Shown: positions 9,025 to 18,149, counted from the stretch's first letter. The stretch: DNA of 64,000 nt from Pseudoxanthomonas wuyuanensis (GCF_900215535.1 NZ_OCND01000001.1:930001-994000); one strand, 5' to 3'. Notes: generated by a model from the letters alone, not told the origin. Numbers and translations are program-made.

Positions 9025-10101
9025 CTACCGGAGCCGACTGTCGAATAGCAGGTTCTGGCGCGTGTCGGCGGCAGGAAGCGCGACGCCCAACTGCGCCGCG
9101 GCCTGGCGGTAGGTCTGCAAGCGGTGCACGTTGCCCAGCAAGGCATCGTCGGCGGCGGCCGCACCATCCGGCAGCAGGCCCCAACGGCGGAACTGCTGCA
9201 GGAACCAGCGGCCATCGGACTGCCAGGGAAAGTTGACCTGGCCATCGGCGTGGAAGCGCAGCCCCTGCCCGGGCGGGTCGCTGTCCACAGGCAGCAGGCA
9301 GGCGGCAATGCGTTCGGCCGGCAGATCGATCACGTCCGGATCGGCCAGCCAGTCCACCGCCTGCCGCCGGTTTCCCGGTTCATCCAGCCAGCGGCAGGCT
9401 TCCAGCAACGCCGCGGTCAGCGCGACCGCCGTTTCCGGATGCAGCGCGGCAAACTCGCGGCGACAGGCCAGCACCTTCTCCGGATGCCCCGGCCAGATCT
9501 GCCCGCTGCGGATCACCCGCTTACCGGCGCCGAGCGCTTCGGCCTGGGCCGCCCACGGTTCGCCGGCGCAGTAGCCGTCCAGTTCGCCACGCGCCAATGC
9601 CGCCGGCATCTGCGGCGGCGGCAACGTCACCCCGCGGATGTCGGCCATCGGGTCGACGCCTTGCGCGGCCAGCCAGTAGTACAGCCACATCGCATGGGTG
9701 CCGGTGGGAAAGGTCTGCGCGAATACCGGCCGCCGCGGCAGCGCCGCCAGCGCCTCGCGCAGCGGTACGCCTTGTTCCAGCTGCTGCGCCAGCGCTGGCG
9801 ACAGCGTGATCGCCTGGCCGTTCTGGTTCAGCGTCAACAGGATGGCCAGTTCCGCCTGCGGACCGCCGATACCGGTTTCGACCCCGTAGACCAGTCCGGC
9901 CAGCGCGTGCACCGCGTCCAGTTCTCCCGACAGCAGCTTGTCGCGAATCGCTGCCCACGAGGCCTGCCGCTGCAGTTGCAGCTGCAGGCCGTGCTTGCTG
10001 TCCAGTCCCAGCCGCACCGCCGCCACCAGTGGCGCGCAGTCGATCAGCGGCATATAGCCCAGTCGCAGCGTTCGGATGTCGCGGTTGTCGTGTCCTGTCA
10101 T
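9025..10101 (-). CDS. nasS: Nitrate sensor protein NasS
   Basis: This 358-residue protein has the NrtA-type nitrate-binding fold (LRLGYMPLIDCAPLVAA near the N-terminus, PPPQMPAAL and GYCAGEPWAAQ later) but no signal peptide, so it stays in the cytoplasm. That is the pattern of NasS, which holds the antiterminator NasT when nitrate is absent and releases it when nitrate binds. It is encoded seven bases after nasT and directly upstream of the nrtA leader, the predicted RNA target. The stop TAG is at 9025-9027. Confidence 0.88.
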   Translation of the reverse strand: MTGHDNRDIRTLRLGYMPLIDCAPLVAAVRLGLDSKHGLQLQLQRQASWAAIRDKLLSGELDAVHALAGLVYGVETGIGGPQAELAILLTLNQNGQAITLSPALAQQLEQGVPLREALAALPRRPVFAQTFPTGTHAMWLYYWLAAQGVDPMADIRGVTLPPPQMPAALARGELDGYCAGEPWAAQAEALGAGKRVIRSGQIWPGHPEKVLACRREFAALHPETAVALTAALLEACRWLDEPGNRRQAVDWLADPDVIDLPAERIAACLLPVDSDPPGQGLRFHADGQVNFPWQSDGRWFLQQFRRWGLLPDGAAAADDALLGNVHRLQTYRQAAAQLGVALPAADTRQNLLFDSRLR

Positions 10102-10108
10102 GCGTACC

Positions 10109-10684
10109 TCATCCCAGCAGTTCGGCCATGGCGATGATTTGGCGCGCCACGTCCGCCAGCTTCAGTCCCTGTTTCATCGCCTGCTGGCGCAGGGCGGCAT
10201 AGGCTTCGCTTTCGCTCATGCCGCGCTTTTCCATCAGCAGCCCCTTGGCCCGGTCGATCTGTTTGCGGTCCAGCAACTGCTGCTGCACTTCGTCGAGCTT
10301 GCGGCGGACATGCGACTGCTGCTCGAAGCGCGCCAGCGCCACCTGGATGATCGGCGCCAGCCGGGCGGGCGCCAGCCCGTCCACGACATAGGCGGTGACC
10401 CCTGCCCCGACCACCGCCCGGATCAACTGGTCGTCGCTGTCGCCGGAAAACATCACCACCGGCCGCGGCGCGTGACGGTGCATCACCGCCAGTTGTTCCA
10501 GGGTGTCGCGCGACGGCGATTCGACGTCGACGATGACCACGTCCGGTTGCAGCGATTCCACCGCCTTGAGCAGGCTGCTGGCCGATGCCACTTCCTGCAA
10601 CACCTCATAGCCGGCCGCCAGCAGCGCTGCGCGCAGCTCGCCGATCGGCTTTTCGGTATCGTTGACCAGCAGAACGCGCAGCAT
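10109..10684 (-). CDS. nasT: ANTAR-domain antiterminator NasT
   Basis: The 191-residue protein has an N-terminal receiver-like domain (MLRVLLVNDTEK, acidic residue Asp53 in VIVDVESP) and a C-terminal ANTAR RNA-binding domain (about 128-188, RKQIDRAKGLLMEKRGMSES). NasT proteins bind paired hexaloop hairpins and block terminator formation. Exactly such a leader precedes nrtA (8455-8571). The start at 10684 removes an upstream extension that would run into the divergent cysG gene. Confidence 0.92.
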   Translation of the reverse strand: MLRVLLVNDTEKPIGELRAALLAAGYEVLQEVASASSLLKAVESLQPDVVIVDVESPSRDTLEQLAVMHRHAPRPVVMFSGDSDDQLIRAVVGAGVTAYVVDGLAPARLAPIIQVALARFEQQSHVRRKLDEVQQQLLDRKQIDRAKGLLMEKRGMSESEAYAALRQQAMKQGLKLADVARQIIAMAELLG

Positions 10685-10769
10685 TGCGGGCGGGAACCTC
10701 ACGGGAACTGCCCTCATGTTGCCATGCAGCATCGCCGGTTGGCGAGCCATCCCCCGTCCAGGAGCGTCC

Positions 10770-11756
10770 ATGCCGCTGTTTCCGTTGTTTGCCGATCTGT
10801 CGGGCCGCGAAGTGCTGGTGGTGGGCGGCGGCGAAGTCGCCCAGCGCAAGATAGAGGCGCTGTTGCAGGCCGGCGCGCAGGTCCAGGTCTACGCCGACGC
10901 GCTCAACCAGACGGTGGCGCAATGGTGGGCGCAGGGGCGGCTGCAACGCCGCGAAGGCGGTTTCGACCCGGCCTGGCTGGACCAGGTCTGGCTGCTGGTG
11001 GCGGCCACCGACGACCGCCCCTTCAACGCCGGGCTGGCGGCCGAAGCCGGCCGCCGCCGCCGGCTGGTCAATGTGGTCGACGACGCCGAGCTGTCCACCT
11101 TCCAGATTCCCGCGATTGTCGACCGCGACCCGCTGCTGGTGGCCATCTCCTCCGGCGGCGCGGCGCCGATGCTGGCGCGGCGGCTGCGCGAACAACTGGA
11201 AACGCTGCTGGATCATTCGCTGGGCGATTTGGCCGCACTGTTCGCGCGCCACCGTGCCGCCATCCGCGCGCGGCTGCCGCAACTGGCGCAGCGACGGCGC
11301 TGGTTCGACCAGGTGATCGACGGCCCGGTGCCGGTGCTGCTGCGGGCCGGACAGCGCGAAGCGGCCGAGGCAGCCTTCCAGACCGCCTTGCAGGCCAGCG
11401 CCGACACGACCAGCGCCGGCAGCGTAACGCTGGTCGGTGCCGGCAATGGCGACCCCGGCCTGCTGACGCTGAATGCGCTGCGTGCGCTGAACCAGGCCGA
11501 CCTGCTTGTGGTGGACGACGCCGTGGCGCCGGCCGTGCTGGCGCTGGCGCGCCGCGACGCCTCCCGCCTGCGGATGCCTGAGGATGACGATGCGCGGCTG
11601 GCGCTGCTGGTCCAGCACGCCACGGCCGGCCAGCGCGTGGTCTGCCTGAAACCGGGCAACGCCTTCCAGCTTCCGCCCGACATGCAACTGGCGGACGAAC
11701 TGGAGCGACGGCGGATCGCCTGCGAAGTGATTGCCGGGATCGACGCGGCAGCGTAG
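10770..11756 (+). CDS. cysG: Siroheme synthase, C-terminal methyltransferase half missing
   Basis: This 328-residue protein would supply siroheme to NirB. The N-terminal 200 residues are an intact precorrin-2 dehydrogenase/ferrochelatase module: NAD-binding VVGGGEVAQRK near residue 20, catalytic VVDDAELSTF, and ISSGGAAP holding the usual phospho-serine. The C-terminal part starts like a uroporphyrinogen-III methyltransferase (VTLVGAGNGDPGLLTL). It then stops after VIAGIDAA, where the normal domain has only reached its midpoint, and the RLKGGDP motif has become CLKPGNA. It is about 130 residues shorter than the 457-residue E. coli CysG. Methylation probably needs another enzyme. AGGAG precedes the ATG at 10770. 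It diverges from nasT. Confidence 0.85.
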   Translation: MPLFPLFADLSGREVLVVGGGEVAQRKIEALLQAGAQVQVYADALNQTVAQWWAQGRLQRREGGFDPAWLDQVWLLVAATDDRPFNAGLAAEAGRRRRLVNVVDDAELSTFQIPAIVDRDPLLVAISSGGAAPMLARRLREQLETLLDHSLGDLAALFARHRAAIRARLPQLAQRRRWFDQVIDGPVPVLLRAGQREAAEAAFQTALQASADTTSAGSVTLVGAGNGDPGLLTLNALRALNQADLLVVDDAVAPAVLALARRDASRLRMPEDDDARLALLVQHATAGQRVVCLKPGNAFQLPPDMQLADELERRRIACEVIAGIDAAA

Positions 11757-11850
11757 CGGCAGGCCGGCGCGCCGCTGATGCGTCAGGATCCGGCTGATGC
11801 TTCCCACCAGCAGGCCGCTTGCCGCCGTTGGCGCAGCAAAGCGTTCCCGG

Positions 11851-11864
11851 TTGATGCAGATCAA
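11851..11864 (+). promoter_or_regulatory. Anr/FNR box of hemN
   Basis: TTGATGCAGATCAA is a perfect TTGAT-N4-ATCAA site. TACCTT at 11887-11892 begins 36 bp after the box starts, which puts the predicted RNA start (41.5 bp from the box centre) on the A of the hemN ATG at 11899. Confidence 0.9.
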
Positions 11865-11898
11865 GGACAGCCGCAACGGCAATGCCTACCTTGGCGCC

Positions 11899-13299
11899 AT
11901 GAGTTCGCTCGCCTCCCTGTTCGACCCCGATCTGCTGCGCCGTTACGACCGGCCCGGACCGCGCTACACCTCCTACCCCACTGCGCCGCAGTTCTCGGCG
12001 CAGTTCCAGGAGAACGAGCTGCGCGAAGTGGCGGCGGTCACCAATGGCGATCCGATTCCGCGCCCGCTTTCCCTGTATGTCCACATTCCGTTCTGCACCA
12101 GTCCGTGCTTCTACTGCGGCTGCAACCGCATCATCACCCGCGACCGCTCGCGCGGCGACAGCTACCTGACCCGGCTGTACCGGGAAGTCTGCATGATGTC
12201 GACGCTGTTCGACCGCGACCGGCAGGTCTCCCAGCTGCATTTCGGCGGCGGCACGCCCAACTTCCTGGCCGCCGACCAGATTGCCGAAGTGGTGGATGTG
12301 CTGCGCCGCCACTTTTCCTTCGCCGCACCGAGGGAACTGGATTGTTCCATCGAACTGGACCCGCGCTTCATCTCCCCTGCCGAGATCGGCGTGCTGGCCG
12401 ACGCCGGCTTCAACCGCGCCAGCCTGGGCGTGCAGGATTTCGACCCGGTCGTGCAACAGGCGGTCAACCGCATCCAGAGCGTGGAGGAAACGCTGGCCAT
12501 CATCGAGGCCTGCCGCCTGCACCGGTTCCGCTCGGTCAACGTGGATCTGATTTACGGATTGCCGTTGCAGACCCGCGAAGGCTTCGACCGCACGCTGGAT
12601 ATCACCCTGGCCGCGCGGCCGGACCGGCTGGCCATCTACAGCTACGCCCATCTGCCGGCGATGTTCCGGCCGCAGCAGCGCATCCGCGCCGAGGATCTGC
12701 CCTCGCCGGAGCTCAAGCTGGACCTGCTGCGCTGCGCCATCGAGCGACTGGGCGAAGCCGGCTACGTCTATATCGGCATGGATCATTTCGCACTGCCGGA
12801 GGACGATCTGGCGCAAGCGCAGAGCCGCGGCGATCTGCATCGCAACTTCATGGGGTATTCGACCCACGCCGAAAGCGACCTGGTCGGGCTGGGGGTCAGC
12901 GCCATCAGCCATATCGGCGCCAGCTTCAGCCAGAATCCGCGCGATATCGGCAGTTGGGAGCAGGCCATCGACCAGGGCCGGCTGCCGGTCTGGCGCGGCA
13001 TGCGCCTGGACCAGGACGATCTGCTGCGCGCGGACGTCATCCAGCAGCTGATGTGCCATGGCAGCATCGATTTCCGCGAAATCGAGCGCCGCCACGTCAT
13101 CGATTTCGGCGACTACTTCGGCGATGCGCTGCAGCAGCTGCTGCCGCTGCAGGCCGACGGGCTGGTCGAACTGAGCCCGGACGGCCTGCGCAGCACCTCG
13201 CGCGGCAGGTTGTTGTTGCGTATCATCGCCATGTGCTTCGACCGTTATCTCCCCGCTCATACAGAGGCCGCCGCACCGCGTTTTTCGCGGACCGTCTGA
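11899..13299 (+). CDS. hemN: Oxygen-independent coproporphyrinogen III oxidase
   Basis: The 466-residue protein is a radical-SAM HemN. The SAM cluster motif CTSPCFYCGC follows YVHIPF near residue 60, and the N-terminus SLFDPDLLRRYDRPGPRYTSYPTAP aligns with E. coli HemN from its first residues, which supports this start. It makes protoporphyrinogen IX without oxygen, replacing HemF, and feeds haem to the many cytochromes encoded nearby. It is headed by a perfect Anr box and followed 19 bp later by anr, so the regulator probably activates its own operon. The predicted mRNA has no leader. Confidence 0.95.
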   Translation: MSSLASLFDPDLLRRYDRPGPRYTSYPTAPQFSAQFQENELREVAAVTNGDPIPRPLSLYVHIPFCTSPCFYCGCNRIITRDRSRGDSYLTRLYREVCMMSTLFDRDRQVSQLHFGGGTPNFLAADQIAEVVDVLRRHFSFAAPRELDCSIELDPRFISPAEIGVLADAGFNRASLGVQDFDPVVQQAVNRIQSVEETLAIIEACRLHRFRSVNVDLIYGLPLQTREGFDRTLDITLAARPDRLAIYSYAHLPAMFRPQQRIRAEDLPSPELKLDLLRCAIERLGEAGYVYIGMDHFALPEDDLAQAQSRGDLHRNFMGYSTHAESDLVGLGVSAISHIGASFSQNPRDIGSWEQAIDQGRLPVWRGMRLDQDDLLRADVIQQLMCHGSIDFREIERRHVIDFGDYFGDALQQLLPLQADGLVELSPDGLRSTSRGRLLLRIIAMCFDRYLPAHTEAAAPRFSRTV

Positions 13300-13318
13300 G
13301 CGCCGCCGGAACCCCCGC

Positions 13319-14074
13319 ATGAGTTCACGGGTCATTTTTCCGCGGACCGACGCCAGCGTGCTGGCCGACGACGGCGATACCCTGAGCTTCTGCTCCACCT
13401 GCGCGTTCTCCCAGGCCTGCCTGTCCGAAGGAATGGACAAGGCCGCGCTGATGGATCTGCACGTCCTGGTCGAGCATGTCGGGCCGTTGCAGGCCGGCGA
13501 GCATGTGTTCCGCGAAGGCGATGCGTTCGGCGCCATCGCCGCGGTACGCGCCGGCACCGTCAAGACCTACCAGATCGACCGCGACGGCCACGAACAGGTG
13601 CTGGGCTTCCACCTGCCCGGCGAAGTGATCGGGCTCAACGCCATCCATGACGAGCGTTACCCGTGCAATGCGGTGGCGCTGGACACGGTCATGCTGTGCC
13701 GGTTCTCGTTTCCGCGGATCGCACTGCTGGCCAGCCGCCTGCCCAACCTGCAGCAGCACCTGTTCCGGTTGATGAGCCGGGACATCGGCGTGGCCTCGCT
13801 GTTCGCCCGCGACAACACCGCCGACGAGCGCATGGCCGCTTTCCTGATTGGGCTGTCGCGACGGCTGGCCGCACGCGGATTCTCGCCGCGCCGGTTCCAG
13901 CTGACCATGTCGCGCACCGACATCGCCAATTACCTGCGGCAGGCCCCGGAAACGGTCAGCCGCGTGCTGCGCCGCTTCGAGAGCGACGGCCTGGTGCATA
14001 TCAAACAGCGCGACGTGGAAATCATCGATCTCCCGCGCCTGGAAGCGCTGGCACTGGCCGTGTTGCGCGACTGA
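13319..14074 (+). CDS. anr: FNR/Anr-type oxygen-sensing transcription regulator
   Basis: The 251-residue protein has the FNR layout: N-terminal cysteines Cys25, Cys28 and Cys34 (CSTCAFSQAC), a fourth at Cys116 (YPCNAV), a cyclic-nucleotide-like beta roll, and a winged helix whose recognition helix reads PETVSRVLRRF. The E-x2-S-R residues are those that read TTGAT half-sites. With an intact [4Fe-4S] cluster it should dimerise without oxygen and bind the seven boxes mapped in this window. It lies behind hemN in one unit. Confidence 0.95.
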   Translation: MSSRVIFPRTDASVLADDGDTLSFCSTCAFSQACLSEGMDKAALMDLHVLVEHVGPLQAGEHVFREGDAFGAIAAVRAGTVKTYQIDRDGHEQVLGFHLPGEVIGLNAIHDERYPCNAVALDTVMLCRFSFPRIALLASRLPNLQQHLFRLMSRDIGVASLFARDNTADERMAAFLIGLSRRLAARGFSPRRFQLTMSRTDIANYLRQAPETVSRVLRRFESDGLVHIKQRDVEIIDLPRLEALALAVLRD

Positions 14075-14128
14075 GCCGGAGGCGGGGCGGAGCTCGCCCC
14101 GCCCTGCCCGCTGACGCTGGTTCCTGCA

Positions 14129-14160
14129 GGTGCGGTCGCGACTCACGTCGCTCCTACAAG
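14129..14160. repeat. REP-like half element
   Basis: Contains GTCGCGACTCACGTCGCTCC followed by TACAAG, the same core found as inverted pairs at 23878-23943, 42459-42513 and 51654-51717. It lies between anr and the norB promoter. Confidence 0.7.
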
Positions 14161-14180
14161 ATTGGGAAATCGCCGCCAAC

Positions 14181-14194
14181 TTGACGTATGTCAT
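14181..14194 (+). promoter_or_regulatory. Anr/Dnr-type box of norB
   Basis: TTGACGTATGTCAT is one base from a perfect TTGAC-N4-GTCAA dyad. GAAGAT at 14217-14222 lies at the same 36-bp offset as in the other six promoters, and the predicted start is an A at 14229. Confidence 0.8.
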
Positions 14195-14249
14195 GGTGGC
14201 AGGCGCGGCGCCGATTGAAGATGCGGCCAGTTCTCTGGAGAGCCGCATC

Positions 14250-16523
14250 ATGAATTCAACACAGAAGCTTTGGGTCGGGCTGGCAGCCCTGCTCATCGCC
14301 TCGTTCGCTGTCCTGCTATGGGTCGGCAGCGAGGTCCACCGCCAAGCGCCCCCGATGCCCGAGCAGGTCGTCAGCGAGGACGGCACGGTCATCTATACCC
14401 GCCAGGACATCGAAACCGGCCGCCAGGTCTGGCAGTCGATAGGCGGACAGCAGTTGGGCTCGATCTGGGGCCACGGCGGCTATGTGGCGCCGGACTGGGG
14501 CGCCGACTGGCTGCATCGCGAAGCCGAGGCCATCCTGGACCTGTGGGCGCAGCGCGAAGCCGGCGTTGCCAGCTACAAGGATCTGGACGCGCCCACCCAG
14601 GCTGCCTACGCGCAACGCGTGCAGATGCTGATGCGGCCCAACGGCTACGACGCCGAAACCGGCACCATCCGCATCGACAACGACCGCGCCACCGCCATGC
14701 GGATGGTCGCAGAGCATTACCAGAGCCTGTTCAGCCGCGACCCGGCCACCGCCGAACTGCGCGAAGCCTATGCGATGCGCAACGACACGGTGCCGGACGC
14801 CGAGCACCGGCGCATGCTGACCGGGTTCTACTGGTGGGCGGCGTGGTCGTCGGTGACCGAACGCCCCGGCTCGGACATCAGCTACACCGCCAACTGGCCG
14901 GCCGACAAGCTGGTCGGCAACACGCCGCCGCCCAGCGCCTTCCTATGGACGGTGTTCAGCGTGCTGTTCCTGATCGCCGGTATCGCCCTGCTCGGCTGGC
15001 ACTACGCGGTCAATCACGGCGACGAGATGGCGCCGGTGCTGCCCAAGAGCGATCCGCTGGCGTCGATCAAGGTGACGCCGTCGATGCGCGCCACCGCCAA
15101 ATATTTCTGGGTGGTGATTGCGCTGTTCCTGGTGCAGATCCTGCTGGGCGCCATCACCGCGCACTACCAGGTCGAAGGCCAGGAAGCCTACGGCTTCGCG
15201 CTGGCCGATGTGCTGCCCTACTCGCTGACGCGCACCTGGCACACGCAGCTGGCGGTGCTGTGGATCGCCACCGCCTGGTTGGGCATGGGCCTGTACATCG
15301 GCCCGGCGATTTCCGGGCACGAACCGAAGTTCCAGCGCCTGGGCGTGAACGTGTTGTGGGCGTGCCTGCTGATCATCGTGGTCGGCTCGTTCACCGGGCA
15401 GTGGTTCGCGGTGATGCAGAAGCTGGGCCTGCAGCACAACTTCTGGTTCGGCCACCAGGGCTGGGAATACGTGGACCTGGGCCGCTTCTGGCAGTGGTTC
15501 CTGTTCATCGGCCTGGGCCTGTGGCTGCTGCTGGTCGGCCGCGCCCTGTGGCCGGCAATCCGCCACGGCGGCGAATCGCGTTCGATCGTCTCGCTGCTGT
15601 TCCTGTCCACCGTCGCCATCGGCGTGTTCTACGCCGCCGGCCTGATGTGGGGCGAGCACACGCACCTGTCGATGGTCGAATACTGGCGCTGGTGGGTGGT
15701 GCATCTGTGGGTTGAAGGCTTCTTCGAGGTGTTCGCGGTGGCGGTGATCGCCTTCCTGTTCACCCGCCTGGGACTGCTGCAGGTCAGGACCGCGACGGTG
15801 GCGGTGCTGTTTGCCACCGTCATCTTCATGGCCGGCGGCGTACTGGGCACCCTGCACCACCTGTACTTCACCGGCACGCCGACCGCGGTGATCGCCATCG
15901 GCGCCAGCTTCTCGGCGCTGGAAGTGGTGCCGCTGGCCTACGTCGGTTTCGAGGCCTACCAGAGCTACAAGCTGGGCAAGGCCACGCCATGGATGCAGCG
16001 CTACCGCTGGCCGATCATGTTCTTCATTGCGGTGGCGTTCTGGAACATCGTCGGCGCCGGTCTGTTCGGCTTCCTGATCAACCCGCCGCTGGCGCTGTAC
16101 TACATGCAGGGCCTGAACCTGACCCCGACCCATGGCCACACCGCGCTGTTCGGCGTGTACGGCATGCTCGGCATCGGCCTGATGCTGTTCTGCCTGCGCG
16201 GCATGAAGCCGCAGGTGCAGTGGAACGAGAAGCTGCTGAAGTTCAGCTTCTGGTCGCTGAATATCGGCCTGGCCGGGATGGCGCTGTTCACCCTGCTGCC
16301 GCTGGGTATCCTGCAGCTTACCGCCGCGCTCAAGCATGGTTACTGGTATGCGCGCTCGGCCGAGTTCATGCAGCAGCCCATCGTGGATCTGCTGGTGTGG
16401 ATGCGGGTGCCGTCCGATACGCTGTTCAGCGTAGGCGCGGTGGCCCTGGCCTGGTTCGTGTTCCGGCTGTGGGTGGCACCGCGCAAGGAACCGGCGATAG
16501 ACGCCGTCCCCGTGCGCAGCTAA
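14250..16523 (+). CDS. norB: Quinol-dependent nitric oxide reductase (qNOR)
   Basis: The 757-residue protein is the single-chain qNOR: about fourteen membrane segments with a large periplasmic domain after the first (residues 30-220), where the cytochrome c subunit has been merged and lost its haem. Catalytic-region motifs include RTWHTQLAVLW, HLWVEGFFEVF and GTLHHLYFTG (haem and FeB histidines). It reduces NO to N2O using quinol at the inner membrane. The MNSTQKLW start has GGAG upstream. It is monocistronic: its own Anr-type box lies upstream and a strong terminator follows. Confidence 0.95.
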   Translation: MNSTQKLWVGLAALLIASFAVLLWVGSEVHRQAPPMPEQVVSEDGTVIYTRQDIETGRQVWQSIGGQQLGSIWGHGGYVAPDWGADWLHREAEAILDLWAQREAGVASYKDLDAPTQAAYAQRVQMLMRPNGYDAETGTIRIDNDRATAMRMVAEHYQSLFSRDPATAELREAYAMRNDTVPDAEHRRMLTGFYWWAAWSSVTERPGSDISYTANWPADKLVGNTPPPSAFLWTVFSVLFLIAGIALLGWHYAVNHGDEMAPVLPKSDPLASIKVTPSMRATAKYFWVVIALFLVQILLGAITAHYQVEGQEAYGFALADVLPYSLTRTWHTQLAVLWIATAWLGMGLYIGPAISGHEPKFQRLGVNVLWACLLIIVVGSFTGQWFAVMQKLGLQHNFWFGHQGWEYVDLGRFWQWFLFIGLGLWLLLVGRALWPAIRHGGESRSIVSLLFLSTVAIGVFYAAGLMWGEHTHLSMVEYWRWWVVHLWVEGFFEVFAVAVIAFLFTRLGLLQVRTATVAVLFATVIFMAGGVLGTLHHLYFTGTPTAVIAIGASFSALEVVPLAYVGFEAYQSYKLGKATPWMQRYRWPIMFFIAVAFWNIVGAGLFGFLINPPLALYYMQGLNLTPTHGHTALFGVYGMLGIGLMLFCLRGMKPQVQWNEKLLKFSFWSLNIGLAGMALFTLLPLGILQLTAALKHGYWYARSAEFMQQPIVDLLVWMRVPSDTLFSVGAVALAWFVFRLWVAPRKEPAIDAVPVRS

Positions 16524-16548
16524 CTGTTGGAGTTTCCTGCAACAGGAG

Positions 16549-16586
16549 AAGAGCCGCACTTGCGGCTCTTCTTCTTTTCTTTTTTC
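16549..16586 (+). terminator. Intrinsic terminator of norB
   Basis: AAGAGCCGC (16549-16557) pairs perfectly with GCGGCTCTT (16562-16570) around ACTT, followed by CTTCTTTTCTTTTTTC. Confidence 0.95.
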
Positions 16587-16630
16587 CGGGCGCCATTGAC
16601 TTATCCAGAAGCCGATGGCCCAGACGTTGT

Positions 16631-16797
16631 GGGACCGTACGCGGCACGGATGCCGCGTAAGAGCTTACATGGGCGAGGCAAGCGTTTGCGAAGCATTGCT
16701 TCGCGCGCAGCCGAACGCCCGCCATCTGCGATGGCGGGCCGGACCCGCGTAGCGGGTATTTACGGCGTGTCCCGCACCGCCATGGCCACCGGCTTCC
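16631..16797 (+). repeat. 167-bp interspersed intergenic repeat, copy A
   Basis: Most of this stretch recurs in the same orientation at 28067-28232. It is a chain of short hairpins: CGCGGCA/TGCCGCG, GCGAAGC/GCTTCGC, CCGCCATC/GATGGCGG and ACCCGC/GCGGGT. Frames through it end without start context, so it is not taken as a gene. It fills much of the norB-nnrS gap; the rest (16798-16864) shows nothing notable. Confidence 0.85.
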
Positions 16798-16864
16798 AGG
16801 TAGACGTTCCCCAGGCTTGTGAGAAGATTTTTTTGCCTGGCAGAACCATGCCAATGCCAAGCGG

Positions 16865-16878
16865 CTGACCTAGATCAA
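16865..16878 (+). promoter_or_regulatory. Anr/FNR box of nnrS
   Basis: CTGACCTAGATCAA has one strong half (ATCAA) and one weaker half (CTGAC). CAGACT at 16901-16906 keeps the 36-bp offset, placing the predicted start on the A of the ATG at 16913. Confidence 0.75.
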
Positions 16879-16912
16879 GGCGTCCGTTTTCCACCGCCGC
16901 CAGACTGACGGC

Positions 16913-18145
16913 ATGGACATGATCTTCAAACCAGCCAGGCAAAGCATGTCGGCGACCCGCCTGGTCCAGGCCCCGCACCGGCTGATGTTCTTCATCGGCG
17001 CCAGCAATCTGCTGCTGGCGATGCTGTGGTGGACGCTGTGGCTGGCTTCCAGCCGCGGCTCGATTCCGGCAATACCGGCCACACCGATCTACGCAGGCTG
17101 GCTGCACGCCTTCGTCATGCAGTACCTGGTGTTTCCCAGTTTCATCTTCGGCTTTCTGCTGACCGTATTCCCGCGCTGGATGGGGTTGCCGGAACTCAAG
17201 CGCTGGCACTACGCGCCGGTGGGCGCCGGCCTGATGGGAGGCCAGCTGGCGATCCTGCTGAGCACCGCCGGCTGGGAAGCAGGCTTCATGGTGGGCCTGT
17301 GGATGGCACTGGCCGGCTGGAGCGCCGGCCTGGTGTTGCTGGGCCGGCAAGTGCTGGCCGAAACCGGCCGCACCTGGCACGCCCGCTCCTGCTTCGCCGC
17401 GCTGGCGCTGGGCTATCTTGGCCTGCTTGCCTTCATCGGCTTCGTGCTTGGCGGCTCCGCGTTCTGGGTGTTCGCCAGCATCAAGCTGGGCAGCATCGGT
17501 CTGTTGCTTCCGATCTACCTGACGGTGGCGCACCGCATGTTTCCGTTCTTCGCCGCCAACGTCGTGCCGGGCTACCGGCCATGGCGCCCGATGGGCTGGC
17601 TGGCGGCGGTCTGGGCGCTGCTGCTGGCGCACCTTGGCCTGGAACTGTCGCATGCCTACGCCTGGCTGTGGCTGGCCGACGCGCCGTTGCTGCTGCTGAG
17701 CGGCTGGTCGCTGTGGCGCTGGTGGCCGCGTGCGCGCATGCCCGGCCTGCTGGCGGTGCTGTTCATTGGCTTGGCGTGGATGCCGGCGACCTTTCTTCTG
17801 TACGTGGTGCAGAGCGTCGGCTATCTGCTCACCGGCGAATTCATGCTGGGCCGCGCGCCGATGCACGCCTTGTTCATCGGCTTCTTCGGCAGCCTGCTGG
17901 TGGCGATGGTGACGCGGGTGACCCAGGGCCACTCCGGACGGCCGCTGAAGATGCCGGCGGTGGCCTGGTTCGCCTTCGTCGCCATCCAGATCGTCGCGGT
18001 CATGCGCGTCGCTGCCGAGCTCATGCCCGATGCGCTGTTCTGGCAGGCCGCGTCCGCGGCCGGCTGGCTGCTGGCATTCCTGCCGTGGGTCAGCCGCATC
18101 GGCCGCATCTACCTGAGCCCGCGCGCCGACGGCAAACCGGGATGA
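16913..18145 (+). CDS. nnrS: NnrS-family haem-copper membrane protein
   Basis: The 410-residue protein has about twelve membrane segments and NnrS-family landmarks: APHRLMFF near the N-terminus, HAFVMQYLVFPSFIFGFLLTVFPRWM, VAHRMFPFF and APMHALFIGFFGSLLVAMVTRVTQGHSG. NnrS proteins protect against nitric oxide and related stress by an unsettled mechanism. The ATG at 16913 coincides with the predicted RNA start. A second possible start at Met12 (16946) has CAGG upstream and would give a 33-base leader. It heads an operon of five genes. Confidence 0.88.
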   Translation: MDMIFKPARQSMSATRLVQAPHRLMFFIGASNLLLAMLWWTLWLASSRGSIPAIPATPIYAGWLHAFVMQYLVFPSFIFGFLLTVFPRWMGLPELKRWHYAPVGAGLMGGQLAILLSTAGWEAGFMVGLWMALAGWSAGLVLLGRQVLAETGRTWHARSCFAALALGYLGLLAFIGFVLGGSAFWVFASIKLGSIGLLLPIYLTVAHRMFPFFAANVVPGYRPWRPMGWLAAVWALLLAHLGLELSHAYAWLWLADAPLLLLSGWSLWRWWPRARMPGLLAVLFIGLAWMPATFLLYVVQSVGYLLTGEFMLGRAPMHALFIGFFGSLLVAMVTRVTQGHSGRPLKMPAVAWFAFVAIQIVAVMRVAAELMPDALFWQAASAAGWLLAFLPWVSRIGRIYLSPRADGKPG

Positions 18146-18149
18146 GCCG

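Noticed and set aside
8733..9236. Open frames in the gap between the nrtA promoter and nasS
   Set aside because: They run through NtrC sites and REP palindromes or into nasS and have Arg/Pro-rich shadow composition.
11068..13563. An 831-residue minus-strand frame over cysG, hemN and anr
   Set aside because: It crosses three well-supported plus-strand genes and shows no recognisable domain.
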